From the NCBI GenBank assembly GCA_014730295.1, contig WJIN01000409.1, positions 1 to 46,605 of the forward strand: DNA of 46,605 nucleotides, read 5' to 3'. This stretch comes from Promethearchaeota archaeon (GTDB lineage: Archaea > Asgardarchaeota > Lokiarchaeia > Sigynarchaeales > SOKP01). How positions within the stretch are numbered: position 1 is the stretch's first letter; each line of letters starts with the position of its first letter. The notes below the pieces were generated by a model. The model saw nothing but the letters and a program-made list of their open reading frames with translations, did not search any database and was not told where the DNA came from. The position numbers and the translations under genes were made by a program. Below are positions 8,475-16,709 of the stretch, piece after piece.

Positions 8475-11114
8475 CCTGTAAAATTAGAAAATATAGAAAA
8501 GGTTAAAAATGTCATTGCAGATAATCCAGGTTTAAACTTTACTAAATTATTTGAGATTATAGATGAAAGAGATTACATGTGTAAAGCTACTTTTTCCAAA
8601 GCATTAAAAAAGTTAAGAGAAGATGAAGAAGTAATACAAGACAGTAGGGATCGTCATTACATTAATACGGAAGAAAAAAGTGATGATAAATTAGTAGAAA
8701 CCCCTAATCTTTTAACTGTTAATCAAGATTTTGATACTAAAATTTATGATTTAATCTCTAAATTTTATTCTTTTAATAATCTGAAAAAGATGGAAATAGA
8801 TTCTGATATCAAGAATCTTTGCGAAGAATTTATAAGAGGCATGAATGCGGACTTCCTAAATCCAAGATTTGAGTCTAAAATGAATAAATTATACAATGAA
8901 GAGATAATTTCAACAATAAAATCGATTATAAAAACACTAAAAGTAGAATATCTTGAAGATTATGACAGTTTATTAGAAAATATTAATGAACCTCTGGAGA
9001 TCTTATACTTTCTGGAGAAATCTATTCAAGATCAAACTAAAATATTTATCCGAACAAAACAGGACCTACATTTTTCAAAAAAAAAAATTAATTCATTAAA
9101 TAAAAAGGTATTAGACATTTTTTATGAAATTTTCATTTTGAATAGTGAATTTATCTTAAGTGTACAAGATATTAAGGATTTCCAGATAAACTTAGAGATA
9201 TCCTATGATCCTTCATCAGACTCTTTTTTTAATCTCAATTTTCTTTCGAATAATGAGAAGCAAATGGATAATTTGAAAGATCTTATTTTGGAATTTAATG
9301 GAATTGAAGAATCAGATAAGAACAAAATTATACAGAAGGCTATAGATGACACAAAAAAACTAAAGGAAAAAGCAGAAAAATTATCAAAATTTCGAAATAA
9401 ATTTAAAAGTGAAATAATTCAGGATTTAAGTTTAAATGAAACAAAAGCCTATAAAGAACATTTCACTAAGAAGGCTTACGTAGCAGAATACTTTAAGTTT
9501 AAGGAAAGACTTCGATCTGAATCATCTTCAAAAAATTTGAAAGAAATTTATAACAATGCAATTAAGCGCTATAAAAAAAATAAAGAGACTAAGAAAAATT
9601 TAGCTCTAATTAAAAATATGTTAAAAAAAGAAGTTAATAAATTGAGTAAGGATTATTTCAATAAAGAACTTCAAAAATTAGAAGAAGGAAAAAATTACCC
9701 AGAATTACTTAAAAAATTAAACCAACTATTAACTAAAAAGCATATTTCAGATGAAAACAAACTTGATCTATTAATAAAAAAAGCGAAACTATACTCAAAC
9801 AAATTCAAGGAGTTTGATAAGGCATTAGAAATAATTAAGAAGGGATTAAAGATAAATAATGAAATAATTGATTTTTATTTACTTAAAGCAATAATACAAC
9901 ATAAAAAAGAAAATACCTTAGAAGGTTTAGAAACCCTTGATTATGCTTTTAAATTTGATGAAACAAATTACAGACTTTTTTTCCAGAAAAGTTATTTATT
10001 ATATGAATTGGGTAATATTAATGAAGCAATTAAAGTTCTCTCTAAGGGCATAAAACTAAATAAATTAAATTCAATTGATCCTGATGGTTTAAGAACACTA
10101 TTAGAATTTAAAATATTTTTATATGAGGAGCAGAAAAAGTATAAGGAAATTATTCAAGTTTATGACGATGAGTTAATTCCTCTTTACCCAAATAATCAAG
10201 ATTACTATAAGGATAAATACTTGACCTTAGATGAAAATCTTCATGATTATGAAAAAGCCTTGCAAACATTAGAAACTTATTACAAAAAGTTTGGAGGTAC
10301 TCCAGGTTATTTTGTTAATAAAAGTAGAATTCTCTGTGATAAAAAAGGAAAATACGAGGAAGCTTTAAAAACAGTAAATGAAGGATTAGAAAAGTTTGAA
10401 AGTGAATTAAATCTCTATATCAATAAAGCAATTATTTTAAATAATATTGGGGACTTTGAAAAATCCTTGGAGGTTATTAATAAAGCAGAAAATTTAGATG
10501 AAAATAATCAATATAATGTTGAGTTACTTGGTCGAAAAAGTTTAATATATAAAAATCTTGGAGATTTAAACAAAGCCCTTGAGATCAGTAAAAAAGCATT
10601 AAGCATTGAACTTAATAGCATTCCAGTTGTAATTAATCATATGAATATACTTAAAAAATTGAACAAGGGTTTAGATGCTGTCCCAGTTATCATACGAGTC
10701 TTAAATATAATGCCAGAAAGTCAAGAATTAATCTATGAATTGACAAATTTATGTATAGAAAATGAAAAATTAGCTCCATTAAGGGACGCGTTAAGAATAA
10801 TTAATAAAGCACATGAAAAATATTTGGAAAATATCGATATCATTATGAATAAAGCTTCCTTGCTTTACCATTTAGGAGAAAAAGATAAAGCGCTCAAAAA
10901 TTTGGAGAAAGCTCAAAAATTAGAGGATAAGAATTCTGAAAATTTTGCCAAAATTCTTGGTCTTAAATCAGTTGTTTTTTATGAGAAAGGCGAAATTGAA
11001 AAAGCTATTGAGATAAATAAAAAAGCATACAAGTTGTTTCCGAACCATCGTGCCACTCGTAAACAAAGAGAAAAATATTCAAAAATATTAGAAAAAATTA
11101 ATCAAAAGACTTGA
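8472..11114 (+). CDS. Winged-helix / tetratricopeptide repeat protein
   Basis: Read from ATT 8472 the product has about 880 residues; from the first ATG (8577) it has 845 and loses half its DNA-binding domain. The N-terminal winged helix (VKNVIADNPGLNFTKLFEII, then SKALKKLREDEEVIQDS) resembles ArsR/MarR-type folds. About 330 charged, helical residues follow, then a long array of TPR-like helix pairs over roughly the last 450 residues, with typical spots such as YEEALKTVNEGLEKF, FEKSLEVINKAENL and GEIEKAIEINKKAYKLFP. It is transcribed away from the ubiquitin-like/ParB gene across a 128-nt shared promoter region. A transcriptional regulator or scaffold sensing a partner protein through TPRs is likely; the ligand is unknown. 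Confidence 0.65.
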   Translation: MPVKLENIEKVKNVIADNPGLNFTKLFEIIDERDYMCKATFSKALKKLREDEEVIQDSRDRHYINTEEKSDDKLVETPNLLTVNQDFDTKIYDLISKFYSFNNLKKMEIDSDIKNLCEEFIRGMNADFLNPRFESKMNKLYNEEIISTIKSIIKTLKVEYLEDYDSLLENINEPLEILYFLEKSIQDQTKIFIRTKQDLHFSKKKINSLNKKVLDIFYEIFILNSEFILSVQDIKDFQINLEISYDPSSDSFFNLNFLSNNEKQMDNLKDLILEFNGIEESDKNKIIQKAIDDTKKLKEKAEKLSKFRNKFKSEIIQDLSLNETKAYKEHFTKKAYVAEYFKFKERLRSESSSKNLKEIYNNAIKRYKKNKETKKNLALIKNMLKKEVNKLSKDYFNKELQKLEEGKNYPELLKKLNQLLTKKHISDENKLDLLIKKAKLYSNKFKEFDKALEIIKKGLKINNEIIDFYLLKAIIQHKKENTLEGLETLDYAFKFDETNYRLFFQKSYLLYELGNINEAIKVLSKGIKLNKLNSIDPDGLRTLLEFKIFLYEEQKKYKEIIQVYDDELIPLYPNNQDYYKDKYLTLDENLHDYEKALQTLETYYKKFGGTPGYFVNKSRILCDKKGKYEEALKTVNEGLEKFESELNLYINKAIILNNIGDFEKSLEVINKAENLDENNQYNVELLGRKSLIYKNLGDLNKALEISKKALSIELNSIPVVINHMNILKKLNKGLDAVPVIIRVLNIMPESQELIYELTNLCIENEKLAPLRDALRIINKAHEKYLENIDIIMNKASLLYHLGEKDKALKNLEKAQKLEDKNSENFAKILGLKSVVFYEKGEIEKAIEINKKAYKLFPNHRATRKQREKYSKILEKINQKT

Positions 11115-11192
11115 TTCTATTATTTTGGTATATGAAGAATGTTTATTATAGAACAAGCTAATTATTTGTTTGATTAAAAAATTTTTTGAACA

Positions 11193-11714
11193 ATGATTAG
11201 AAATATGTGTGAAAATGTTTTTTTTTTTTGTTTTTTTTTCCAAAAGAGAGGTATTACGAGACCCGAAGAGAAATATAAATATAACTCGCTTACGCGGACG
11301 TTATCAAGGCTTTGGGAGCGCATTCGTCATTGTAACGAGGAATTGATCCATCTTTTGAACCATGTAATTTTGGAACTCGCCACCTATCATAAAGTATCCG
11401 AAATCCACTTTGAAAACCTCAAGTGGTCGCGGCATTCCCGCAAGAGCAAGGCGGGGAAGTATTTAGCTTTCTGCCAGACGCATTGGTTCTTTTCGCAGGT
11501 GCAGGAGGCGGTAAAGCTCCAAACCTTCTTGCATCGAATCCGCTTCAAGCGGGTAAATGCCGCCTACACGTCCAAAACATGTTCCGAGTGCGATGAGCAC
11601 GGGAGGGTAAGCGGCAAGTTCTTTACCTGCGACAATACCAAAGACCATAGAGGCGGGCGAGTAATAGAGCTGCAGTCGGATTTAAACGCCGCCCGAAATA
11701 TCGCCCTCGCCTAA
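11193..11714 (+). pseudogene. tnpB: TnpB (IS200/IS605 family) C-terminal fragment
   Basis: From about base 11,250 the frame codes the C-terminal half of a TnpB RNA-guided nuclease: IHFENLKW carries the RuvC-II glutamate, TSKTCSEC and FTCDN form the zinc ribbon, and DLNAARNIA carries the RuvC-III aspartate. The N-terminal half with the RuvC-I aspartate and the nucleic-acid-binding lobe is missing; intact proteins are about 350-450 residues. The first 20 codons are built from the poly-T junction. Base composition jumps to about half G+C (32 of 60 in 11401-11460) against a far more AT-rich surrounding, a clear sign of recent transfer. No tnpA was seen. A dead relic, unless it is supplied with a partner. 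Confidence 0.8.
11218..11239 (+). terminator. T-rich transcription terminator candidate
   Basis: Twelve T, one G and nine more T lie about 100 nt after the winged-helix/TPR gene. Archaeal RNA polymerase stops at such T runs on the non-template strand. The tract also lies at the left junction of the GC-rich tnpB fragment, so it may be an insertion scar instead. Confidence 0.45.
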
Positions 11715-11737
11715 CGATGGACAGAGGGCACGCATAT

Positions 11738-11780
11738 CGACGTGGTTATATGCCATTGTCGAGACCGTCCGTTGTCGGTC
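11738..11780 (+). ncRNA. Paired hairpins after tnpB: candidate omega-RNA scaffold or right end
   Basis: Two stem-loops lie in tandem just after the tnpB stop. The first pairs CGAC (11738-11741) with GTCG (11758-11761), with an inner TGG/CCA stem. The second pairs GACCG (11763-11767) with CGGTC (11776-11780) around an 8-nt loop. TnpB guide RNAs are known to overlap the 3' end of the gene and run to the right end of the element, so the position fits. The element border should fall between about 11785 and 11815, where a nucleotidyltransferase remnant resumes. Expression and guide function are unproven, and the truncated TnpB makes activity unlikely. Confidence 0.35.
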
Positions 11781-11913
11781 CCACAAGAGGAGATTTGTGC
11801 ATGTCCACAAATGTCCAGATTTCTAGCAACGGTAATTGCGCATTTTCCTCTATTTTAGCAATCAGTTCGGCTCTTTTTATGTGCTTTTTCGGGACATTCG
11901 CGATGATTAAGAT
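11746..11913 (-). pseudogene. Nucleotidyltransferase fragment interrupted by the tnpB element
   Basis: A minus-strand frame reads LIIANVPKKHIKRAELIAKI and then EENAQLPLLEIW before losing sense at about base 11,815. This matches the part of MNT/NTP_transf_2 nucleotidyltransferases just after the catalytic SDxD motif (...ANVP...RAxLIAxIEExAxLPxLEIH...). The frame has a TAA at 11914-11916 where the SDID motif should be, and DIKS appears in the neighbouring frame, so the gene is frameshifted on one side. On the other it is cut where the GC-rich tnpB element begins. It probably belonged to an older toxin-antitoxin gene. The plus-strand frame over the same bases is not coding. Confidence 0.45.
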
Positions 11914-12036
11914 TTAATATCTTTAGCATTAATTTAATACTAACCTTTTAATTTCAATAGATTTAATACCTTAAATTAATATAGATAAATTAATTTAAAA
12001 AGAAGAAAGTGAGTTTGTTTAAGAAATTGCGATAAG

Positions 12037-12327
12037 ATGACGGAACTAGAACAGATTGAAGGAATTCTAAAAGAATATCGGGATATATTAAAAGAAAAAT
12101 ATTATGTAAAACGAATTGGTATCTTTGGTTCTCTTTCAAAAGGTAAGCAAACGTCTGAAAGTGATGTGGATATTTTGGTTGAGTTTGATGGGCCAATAGG
12201 ATGGGATATTGTCGAATTGAATGATTATTTAGAAGAACTCATCGGTAAGAAAATTGACTTGGTTAGTATTAAAGCCTTAAAGCCACAGCTCAGAGAAAAT
12301 ATATTAAATGAGGTAATTTATGTTTGA
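12037..12327 (+). CDS. mntA: MntA-type minimal nucleotidyltransferase (antitoxin)
   Basis: The 96-residue protein is a minimal nucleotidyltransferase of the pol-beta superfamily. IGIFGSLSKGK and SESDVDILVEF hold the GSx(n)SDxD signature, with Asp residues for two metals, and KIDLVS supplies the third acidic position. MntA proteins AMPylate or otherwise neutralise a HEPN toxin encoded next to them. Here the next gene overlaps by 4 nt (TTGA) and is a HEPN protein. The domain looks complete and active. The ATG start lacks a clear Shine-Dalgarno; the AT-rich gap before it holds TATA-like stretches. It lies just right of mobile-element debris, as is common for such pairs. Confidence 0.85.
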   Translation: MTELEQIEGILKEYRDILKEKYYVKRIGIFGSLSKGKQTSESDVDILVEFDGPIGWDIVELNDYLEELIGKKIDLVSIKALKPQLRENILNEVIYV

Positions 12328-12678
12328 TTGAAGAGGAAAAGAGAATTAAATTATATTTAGAAGATATTTTAGAATCTCTGGAAAAGATTGAAAAATATAG
12401 TGAAAATTTAACTAAAAGTAAATTTAAAGAGAAAGATATAGTTATTGAGGCAATTTTAAGATATATAGAAGTTTTTGGAGAGAGAGGCATCTCGAAAATT
12501 ACCAGATAATTGTAAAACTCAATATAAACACATCCCATGGAGAAAAATTATTGGTCTTCGAAACATAGTATTACATGAATATTCAAATGTTGATTTAGAA
12601 ATTATTTGGGATGTTATTAATAAGAATATCCCTAAAACTAAAAATCAAATAAAGGAAATATATAGTAATTTATACTAA
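12324..12678 (+). pseudogene. hepT: HEPN (HepT/DUF86) toxin, frameshifted at a GA repeat
   Basis: Two frames together encode one DUF86 HEPN protein. The first (TTG 12324 to TAA 12509) gives the N-terminal helices up to RYIEVFGE. The second, entered near 12,480, gives ASRKLPDN, IPWRKIIGLRNIVLHEY and DLEIIWDVI up to 12678. The RNIVLHEY stretch is the Rx4-6H RNase motif and is intact. The normal join GEASRKL would be coded GGAGAGGCATCT, but the sequence has GGAGAGAGAGGCATCT, four bases more, from expansion of a GA repeat at 12478-12484. As read, no full toxin is made. This could be inactivation, a phase-variable switch or a ribosomal frameshift. An in-frame ATG upstream of the second half (12475) could give only a fragment. 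Confidence 0.75.
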
Positions 12679-12903
12679 CTTTCATTTCACTTTCACAACA
12701 AACCATATACATCATAGAGATATTATAATATAGATATTATAATGGAAGAAAAAATGTGATCTGAGAGCATAGGGGGGTCTATCTTATGATCCTAAATTGT
12801 AAGGGTTTAATAAAGAAATAATTATCTTAGAATGTTGTATTAGGCACCTAATTTTTTCCGAAAATGTTATAGAATGGATAAAATTAAGAAGAAAAAAAAG
12901 GGA

Positions 12904-14196
12904 TTATAACAAGTCTGAAAGCTGGAGTGTTTTTTGATTACCTTCTTCATCTATAGATTGAAAGATGATTGGAGATTGTTTTTTTTCATCCTTCTCATCA
13001 AACTGATATAACTCTTGCATAAGTTGTATAATATCCATCGCATTTACACACGCTTCGGGAGGGATAACACCTTTCATATCGATTTTTCCGCGCTGAATTA
13101 GAATTGCCCCAAACGCAGCTGGCATCCCGGTTCCCTCTCCAAGTCCCTGTCCCTTCGCCGCCCCCTCGGAAACTAAGGAAAATATATATGTGCGTTCCTC
13201 CCCCGTCCGTTTCTTTTTACCCTTAACTACGATCTTAACCGATCCTCTTGCATCTGTGATATTTTCCTCTTTTAATAGTTTTTCACGCTGATCAATCAAA
13301 TAAGTTATAGCAAAGTCATAAGGTCGAACTTTACAAGTTTTTCCTTCGACATCTCGAACTTCAAGTGGGTCTTTGCTATCTAAACCCGCGGCATGAATTT
13401 TCCGTGTTAATTCATAATATCTTTCTGGTAATACTGAACCTTTGTTTGTCACACGCTTTACTCCTTCTATGTATTTTGGAAGAGTAATTGGTTCGGGGTG
13501 GGGATAGGGATATACATGATATTTTCCGGGAAGATTGATAAATTCTATATCTTCCTCATGCTTTTCGCTATTTTCGGGTTGTATCTGTTTCGCTTCCCCA
13601 TTCAAATACATCGGAATTGGATTTGACATGCAATAGAATCGATGTCCAATGACCGCGGGGCCTTCATCAGGTTCACCACCATGTATATGATACATATCAA
13701 TAGACTCGCACTCATCGAGCAGATAATTTGCGGCAAATGCGGCTAACACGTTGGTGATCCCAGGAGATGACCCCATTCCCAACAAAGCGGTAATACCCGC
13801 CTCTTTTGCTGCCCCATCAAGTTCTAATGCATCATAGGTGGCTCCAGTATCATCACACACGTCTACATAATTGATCTTTGCATCGATAACCGCCGAAAGA
13901 ATAGGTTTTTCATATTTATAGAAGGGACCGATACAATTAACTACTAAATCCATTCCATCAATGGCATTTTTGATTGAAGACTCATCGTTCGCGTCAACTT
14001 GTAAAAATTGTACTTTCTCTCCCATTTCAGAAGCCATTTTATTTCCTTTATCAGAATTAATATCTCCGATGAAGACCTGAGAAAAATCTGGTGATTTGTT
14101 TAAAATATCGACTACCACCCGTCCAACGACTCCACATCCACCAAGAATCACTACTTTTGTCATTTTTTTTGATCCATTAAATATATTATTGTTCAT
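12904..14196 (-). CDS. Saccharopine dehydrogenase-family oxidoreductase
   Basis: The 430-residue protein begins with MTKVVILGGCGVVGRVVVDI, an NAD(P)-binding Rossmann fold (GxxGxxG), followed by IGDINSDK at the end of beta2, where cofactor choice is made. NCIGPFYKYE, NYVDVCDD and GMGSSPGITNVLA follow in the order of the Sacchrp_dh_NADP family (lysine biosynthesis/degradation and related, still undefined, reactions). The C-terminal half holds the dimerisation/substrate domain with EGAAKGQGLGEGTGMPAAFG. The listed start gives 11 extra residues before MTKVV; ATG at about 14163 is a likely alternative. The true substrate cannot be told from sequence; no lysine pathway genes are near. It is monocistronic, facing the acylphosphatase gene in the same direction. 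Confidence 0.7.
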   Translation of the reverse strand: MNNNIFNGSKKMTKVVILGGCGVVGRVVVDILNKSPDFSQVFIGDINSDKGNKMASEMGEKVQFLQVDANDESSIKNAIDGMDLVVNCIGPFYKYEKPILSAVIDAKINYVDVCDDTGATYDALELDGAAKEAGITALLGMGSSPGITNVLAAFAANYLLDECESIDMYHIHGGEPDEGPAVIGHRFYCMSNPIPMYLNGEAKQIQPENSEKHEEDIEFINLPGKYHVYPYPHPEPITLPKYIEGVKRVTNKGSVLPERYYELTRKIHAAGLDSKDPLEVRDVEGKTCKVRPYDFAITYLIDQREKLLKEENITDARGSVKIVVKGKKKRTGEERTYIFSLVSEGAAKGQGLGEGTGMPAAFGAILIQRGKIDMKGVIPPEACVNAMDIIQLMQELYQFDEKDEKKQSPIIFQSIDEEGNQKTLQLSDLL

Positions 14197-14319
14197 TAAA
14201 AAAGATTTTAACTTAATACTTTATTATATGTAAGTTCTATAATTCAATATTAAATTAGTAAATTGGTATAGGTGAAGAGAGGAAAGAAAAGATTTTGGTC
14301 GAACTTAAAAATTAGAAAT

Positions 14320-14604
14320 TTAGCGTCTTATTCTAAAACTATTGAACTCTCCGGTAGCTTCTTGGAATTCATGGTTGATCCTATCTACCCGCGCTAATCT
14401 GGGACCCTCTTTAGCAAACTCTAATAATTTTTCTAAATTCTCTTCGCTACCTTCTGCCTCAATATGTACGCTTCCATCGGGCATATTTTTCACATAGCCA
14501 GCTAAATTCCATCTTCGAGCTCTTTTTCGCGTTGATGCCCGAAAAAAGACCCCTTGTACTCGTCCATACACATCAATAATTATTCGCTTCTCCATATTTA
14601 ACAA
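14320..14604 (-). CDS. acyP: Acylphosphatase
   Basis: The 94-residue protein matches the whole acylphosphatase fold, which hydrolyses acyl phosphates such as carbamoyl or acetyl phosphate. The phosphate loop GRVQGVFFRAST holds the catalytic Arg, and GYVKNMPDGSV holds the catalytic Asn. Length is typical (about 90-100). Start is the ATG at 14604 or a second ATG three codons on (MEKRII); the second gives the usual N-terminus. It stands alone, with AT-rich gaps of more than 100 nt on each side. Confidence 0.9.
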   Translation of the reverse strand: MLNMEKRIIIDVYGRVQGVFFRASTRKRARRWNLAGYVKNMPDGSVHIEAEGSEENLEKLLEFAKEGPRLARVDRINHEFQEATGEFNSFRIRR

Positions 14605-14720
14605 AAATTTATGGTTATTTAAATTCTTTAAATTTATTAGTTATTTATCAAAGGGTATTCAAAAGAACAAGAAAAAAGTCGCAACTTATTTGACAAATTC
14701 GAGAAAGATATTCGCAGAAT

Positions 14721-15425
14721 TTAAAAATTGAGAAAATAACTCTCTTTTTCTGGATTGTATCCGATTATTCTTTCCTCCTGTAGAGAATCGAGTACTTTCG
14801 AGAGCCAATATTTGGAAGTTCCAATTTTTTCTTGAAGATCTTCGAATGTCAGATAATCATTAATAACAAGGAGAAATTGGATTTTACTTTTCACAGTAAG
14901 ATTATTAGACCTTGTGATCTTTTCAAACTTTTTCTGATAATCATATTCCATTGTCCGCAGATGGGCAACTTCATTACTAAGTTTAGAAATTACCTCATCC
15001 CTTGTCCTGAATACATTCAAACTAAAATCATATATTCGCTTTAATTCCTCTTTTAATTGATCACCTTGAGCATCAATGAAGTCTGCACTCTCCTGAGCCT
15101 CAGTTTCTCCTCTAGTAGCCTCTGAAAGTAAAGCAAGATTCTTTTTTTCAACTGCTTTATTGAATTCACTCAGAACGCTTTTATAATCTTGCCCATCATC
15201 ATATTTTTCAAGTACCAAAACGATGATAAGTTCTTTATCTTCATTATAGAACGAGATAGAATTCCAATTTTCTTCTTCGGTAATGATGTATGACTCGGTA
15301 AAATTATGAGAGATTTGTAATTGTTGTACTATATTGGGGGGAATCTCCAAATCTTCGGGGTATTTCATCTTAATTCTACCACCTTCAACCACGTCCCATG
15401 AAATGAGACCAATACCCTTTACCAT
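14721..15425 (-). CDS. Longin/roadblock-like domain with C-terminal winged helix
   Basis: Residues 1-95 of 234 (GIGLISWDVVEGG, MKYPEDLEIP, QLQISHNFTE, then strands ISFYNEDKELIIVLVLEK) have the look of the longin-like domains that are widespread in Asgard genomes, normally linked to small GTPases. A long predicted coiled coil covers about 100-175. The last 60 residues (IQFLLVINDYLTFEDLQEKI, SKYWLSKVLDSLQEE) form a winged helix. The combination suggests a regulator that links a GTPase or membrane signal to DNA, but no experimental equivalent is known to me. The gene is monocistronic on the minus strand and has a 206-nt divergent region shared with the GIY-YIG gene. Confidence 0.5.
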   Translation of the reverse strand: MVKGIGLISWDVVEGGRIKMKYPEDLEIPPNIVQQLQISHNFTESYIITEEENWNSISFYNEDKELIIVLVLEKYDDGQDYKSVLSEFNKAVEKKNLALLSEATRGETEAQESADFIDAQGDQLKEELKRIYDFSLNVFRTRDEVISKLSNEVAHLRTMEYDYQKKFEKITRSNNLTVKSKIQFLLVINDYLTFEDLQEKIGTSKYWLSKVLDSLQEERIIGYNPEKESYFLNF

Positions 15426-15631
15426 TTTTTAACAACAACCAGTAAATATGCTTTAAATCTCTCTCTAAAAATACATTAAATAATTTATATTTATAAATTT
15501 AATTTAAATTTAATAATGTGTTGAATCATAACGCATAATTGTATTTTTTAAGGAGAATATCTAAAACAATATATTAGTTTAATCCTAAAGAATAAATATA
15601 AATAAGAAAGACATTTAATTAGAGTTTATTC

Positions 15632-15901
15632 ATGTCCAATGTATATTATGTGTATATCTTAGAAACACTGTCTAAAAACGGAAGAACTATGTATTATACA
15701 GGCTATACTAATGACCTATATCGCAGATTGGATGAGCATCGAAACGATCGGGGCGCCCAATTTACTAAAGGGAGGGAAATCCAGTTAAAATATATTGAAT
15801 CATTCATAGACAGAAAAGAAGCTATGCATCGTGAATTAGAAATTAAGTCATTTTCACGACAAGAAAAAGAGAATCTAATAGAACGATTTCAAAAGAGCTG
15901 A
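15632..15901 (+). CDS. GIY-YIG domain protein (UPF0213/YhbQ-like)
   Basis: In 89 residues the protein shows the whole small GIY-YIG fold: YYVYILE, TMYYTGYTNDLYRRLDEH with the catalytic Arg, AQFTKG, and a Glu in the helix EAMHRELEIKSFSRQEK. The family's single-domain members act on DNA ends or remain uncharacterised; UvrC and homing endonucleases use the same fold. The stop is 6 nt from the start of pstK, so the two are likely co-transcribed, but no functional link is known. The leader before the ATG is AT-rich with TATA-like stretches (AATATAAATAAG near 15593). Confidence 0.8.
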   Translation: MSNVYYVYILETLSKNGRTMYYTGYTNDLYRRLDEHRNDRGAQFTKGREIQLKYIESFIDRKEAMHRELEIKSFSRQEKENLIERFQKS

Positions 15902-15907
15902 TGATAT

Positions 15908-16705
15908 GTGAAATTCATTGATAACTTTTTAATTTGTTTGACGGGACTTCCAGCCGCGGGAAAATCAACTTTCGCTCGTACATTAAAAAAAATCATCCTC
16001 AAAGAGCAAAACAAGTATGAGGTTGCGATTATTGATCCTGATATAATTCGATCTACTCTGACGGGAGAATCTTTTGAACCTGAAAAAGAACAAACGATTA
16101 GAAAAAAAAATTTGGAGCAAATCAAAACCTCTCTTCAAGAAAATAAGATTGTCATAAGTGATGATATTAACTATTATACCAGTATGAGGCATGAATTAAA
16201 GGAGATTGCAATTGGTTTGCGATTAACCTATTTTATTGTTCATATTTCAACTCCATTAGAGATTTGTCTTGAATGGAATAAAAAGCGTGGAAAACCAATC
16301 CCTGATGAGGTAATATACACGATTGCAGACAGATTTGATATGTTCGATAAATATAAATGGGAATCTCCCGATCTAATCGTCGATATGTCCAAAGTCTCCA
16401 AAATAGACCCGATTATATACAAATTTCTTAAGCATATAGAAAAACAGCTTAGGAAGAAGGTTTCAAATGGAAAAGAAAAAAACCCCCGCCCAGAAAAGAC
16501 ACGTTATAGAGAAGAATTAGATTCTATTACACGATCGATAGTTGGAGAGATTATGCGAAATCATACGCAATTTGAAAAAAGAAACAGGCTTTTGAAAGCA
16601 AGAAAGAATTTTATAAAGATGACAATGGATGAAAATTTATCTCAAAAAGATATTAAAGCGCGATTTAAAAAATTCTTAAGAGATTCCTTCAACTTAGATG
16701 TATAA
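15908..16705 (+). CDS. pstK: L-seryl-tRNA(Sec) kinase (PSTK)
   Basis: PSTK phosphorylates Ser-tRNA(Sec), which SepSecS then converts to Sec-tRNA(Sec). The 265-residue product aligns along its length with archaeal PSTK as I recall it from Methanocaldococcus: LTGLPAAGKSTFA (P-loop), IDPDIIRSTL, VISDDINYYTSMRHEL (the family has DDTNYYNSMRRDL), RGKPIPDEVI, DKYKWESPDL, and a C-terminal tRNA-binding helical part (ITRSIVGEIM). The start is GTG at 15908, 6 nt after the GIY-YIG stop. The presence of an intact pstK means that the organism probably makes selenoproteins, so in-frame TGA codons in its genome need care. No SECIS or Sec gene was found in this window. Confidence 0.85.
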   Translation: MKFIDNFLICLTGLPAAGKSTFARTLKKIILKEQNKYEVAIIDPDIIRSTLTGESFEPEKEQTIRKKNLEQIKTSLQENKIVISDDINYYTSMRHELKEIAIGLRLTYFIVHISTPLEICLEWNKKRGKPIPDEVIYTIADRFDMFDKYKWESPDLIVDMSKVSKIDPIIYKFLKHIEKQLRKKVSNGKEKNPRPEKTRYREELDSITRSIVGEIMRNHTQFEKRNRLLKARKNFIKMTMDENLSQKDIKARFKKFLRDSFNLDV

Positions 16706-16709
16706 TAAC

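Noticed and set aside
11799..11818. Attachment-site-like direct repeat of ATGTCCA
   Set aside because: Only seven bases, with no matching copy at the left end of the tnpB fragment.
11717..11917. 66-residue plus-strand frame after tnpB
   Set aside because: It lies across the element's right end, and the other strand codes a better, recognisable nucleotidyltransferase fragment.
12475..12678. A separate 67-residue gene
   Set aside because: It is the second half of the HEPN protein, out of frame by four bases, and not an independent product.
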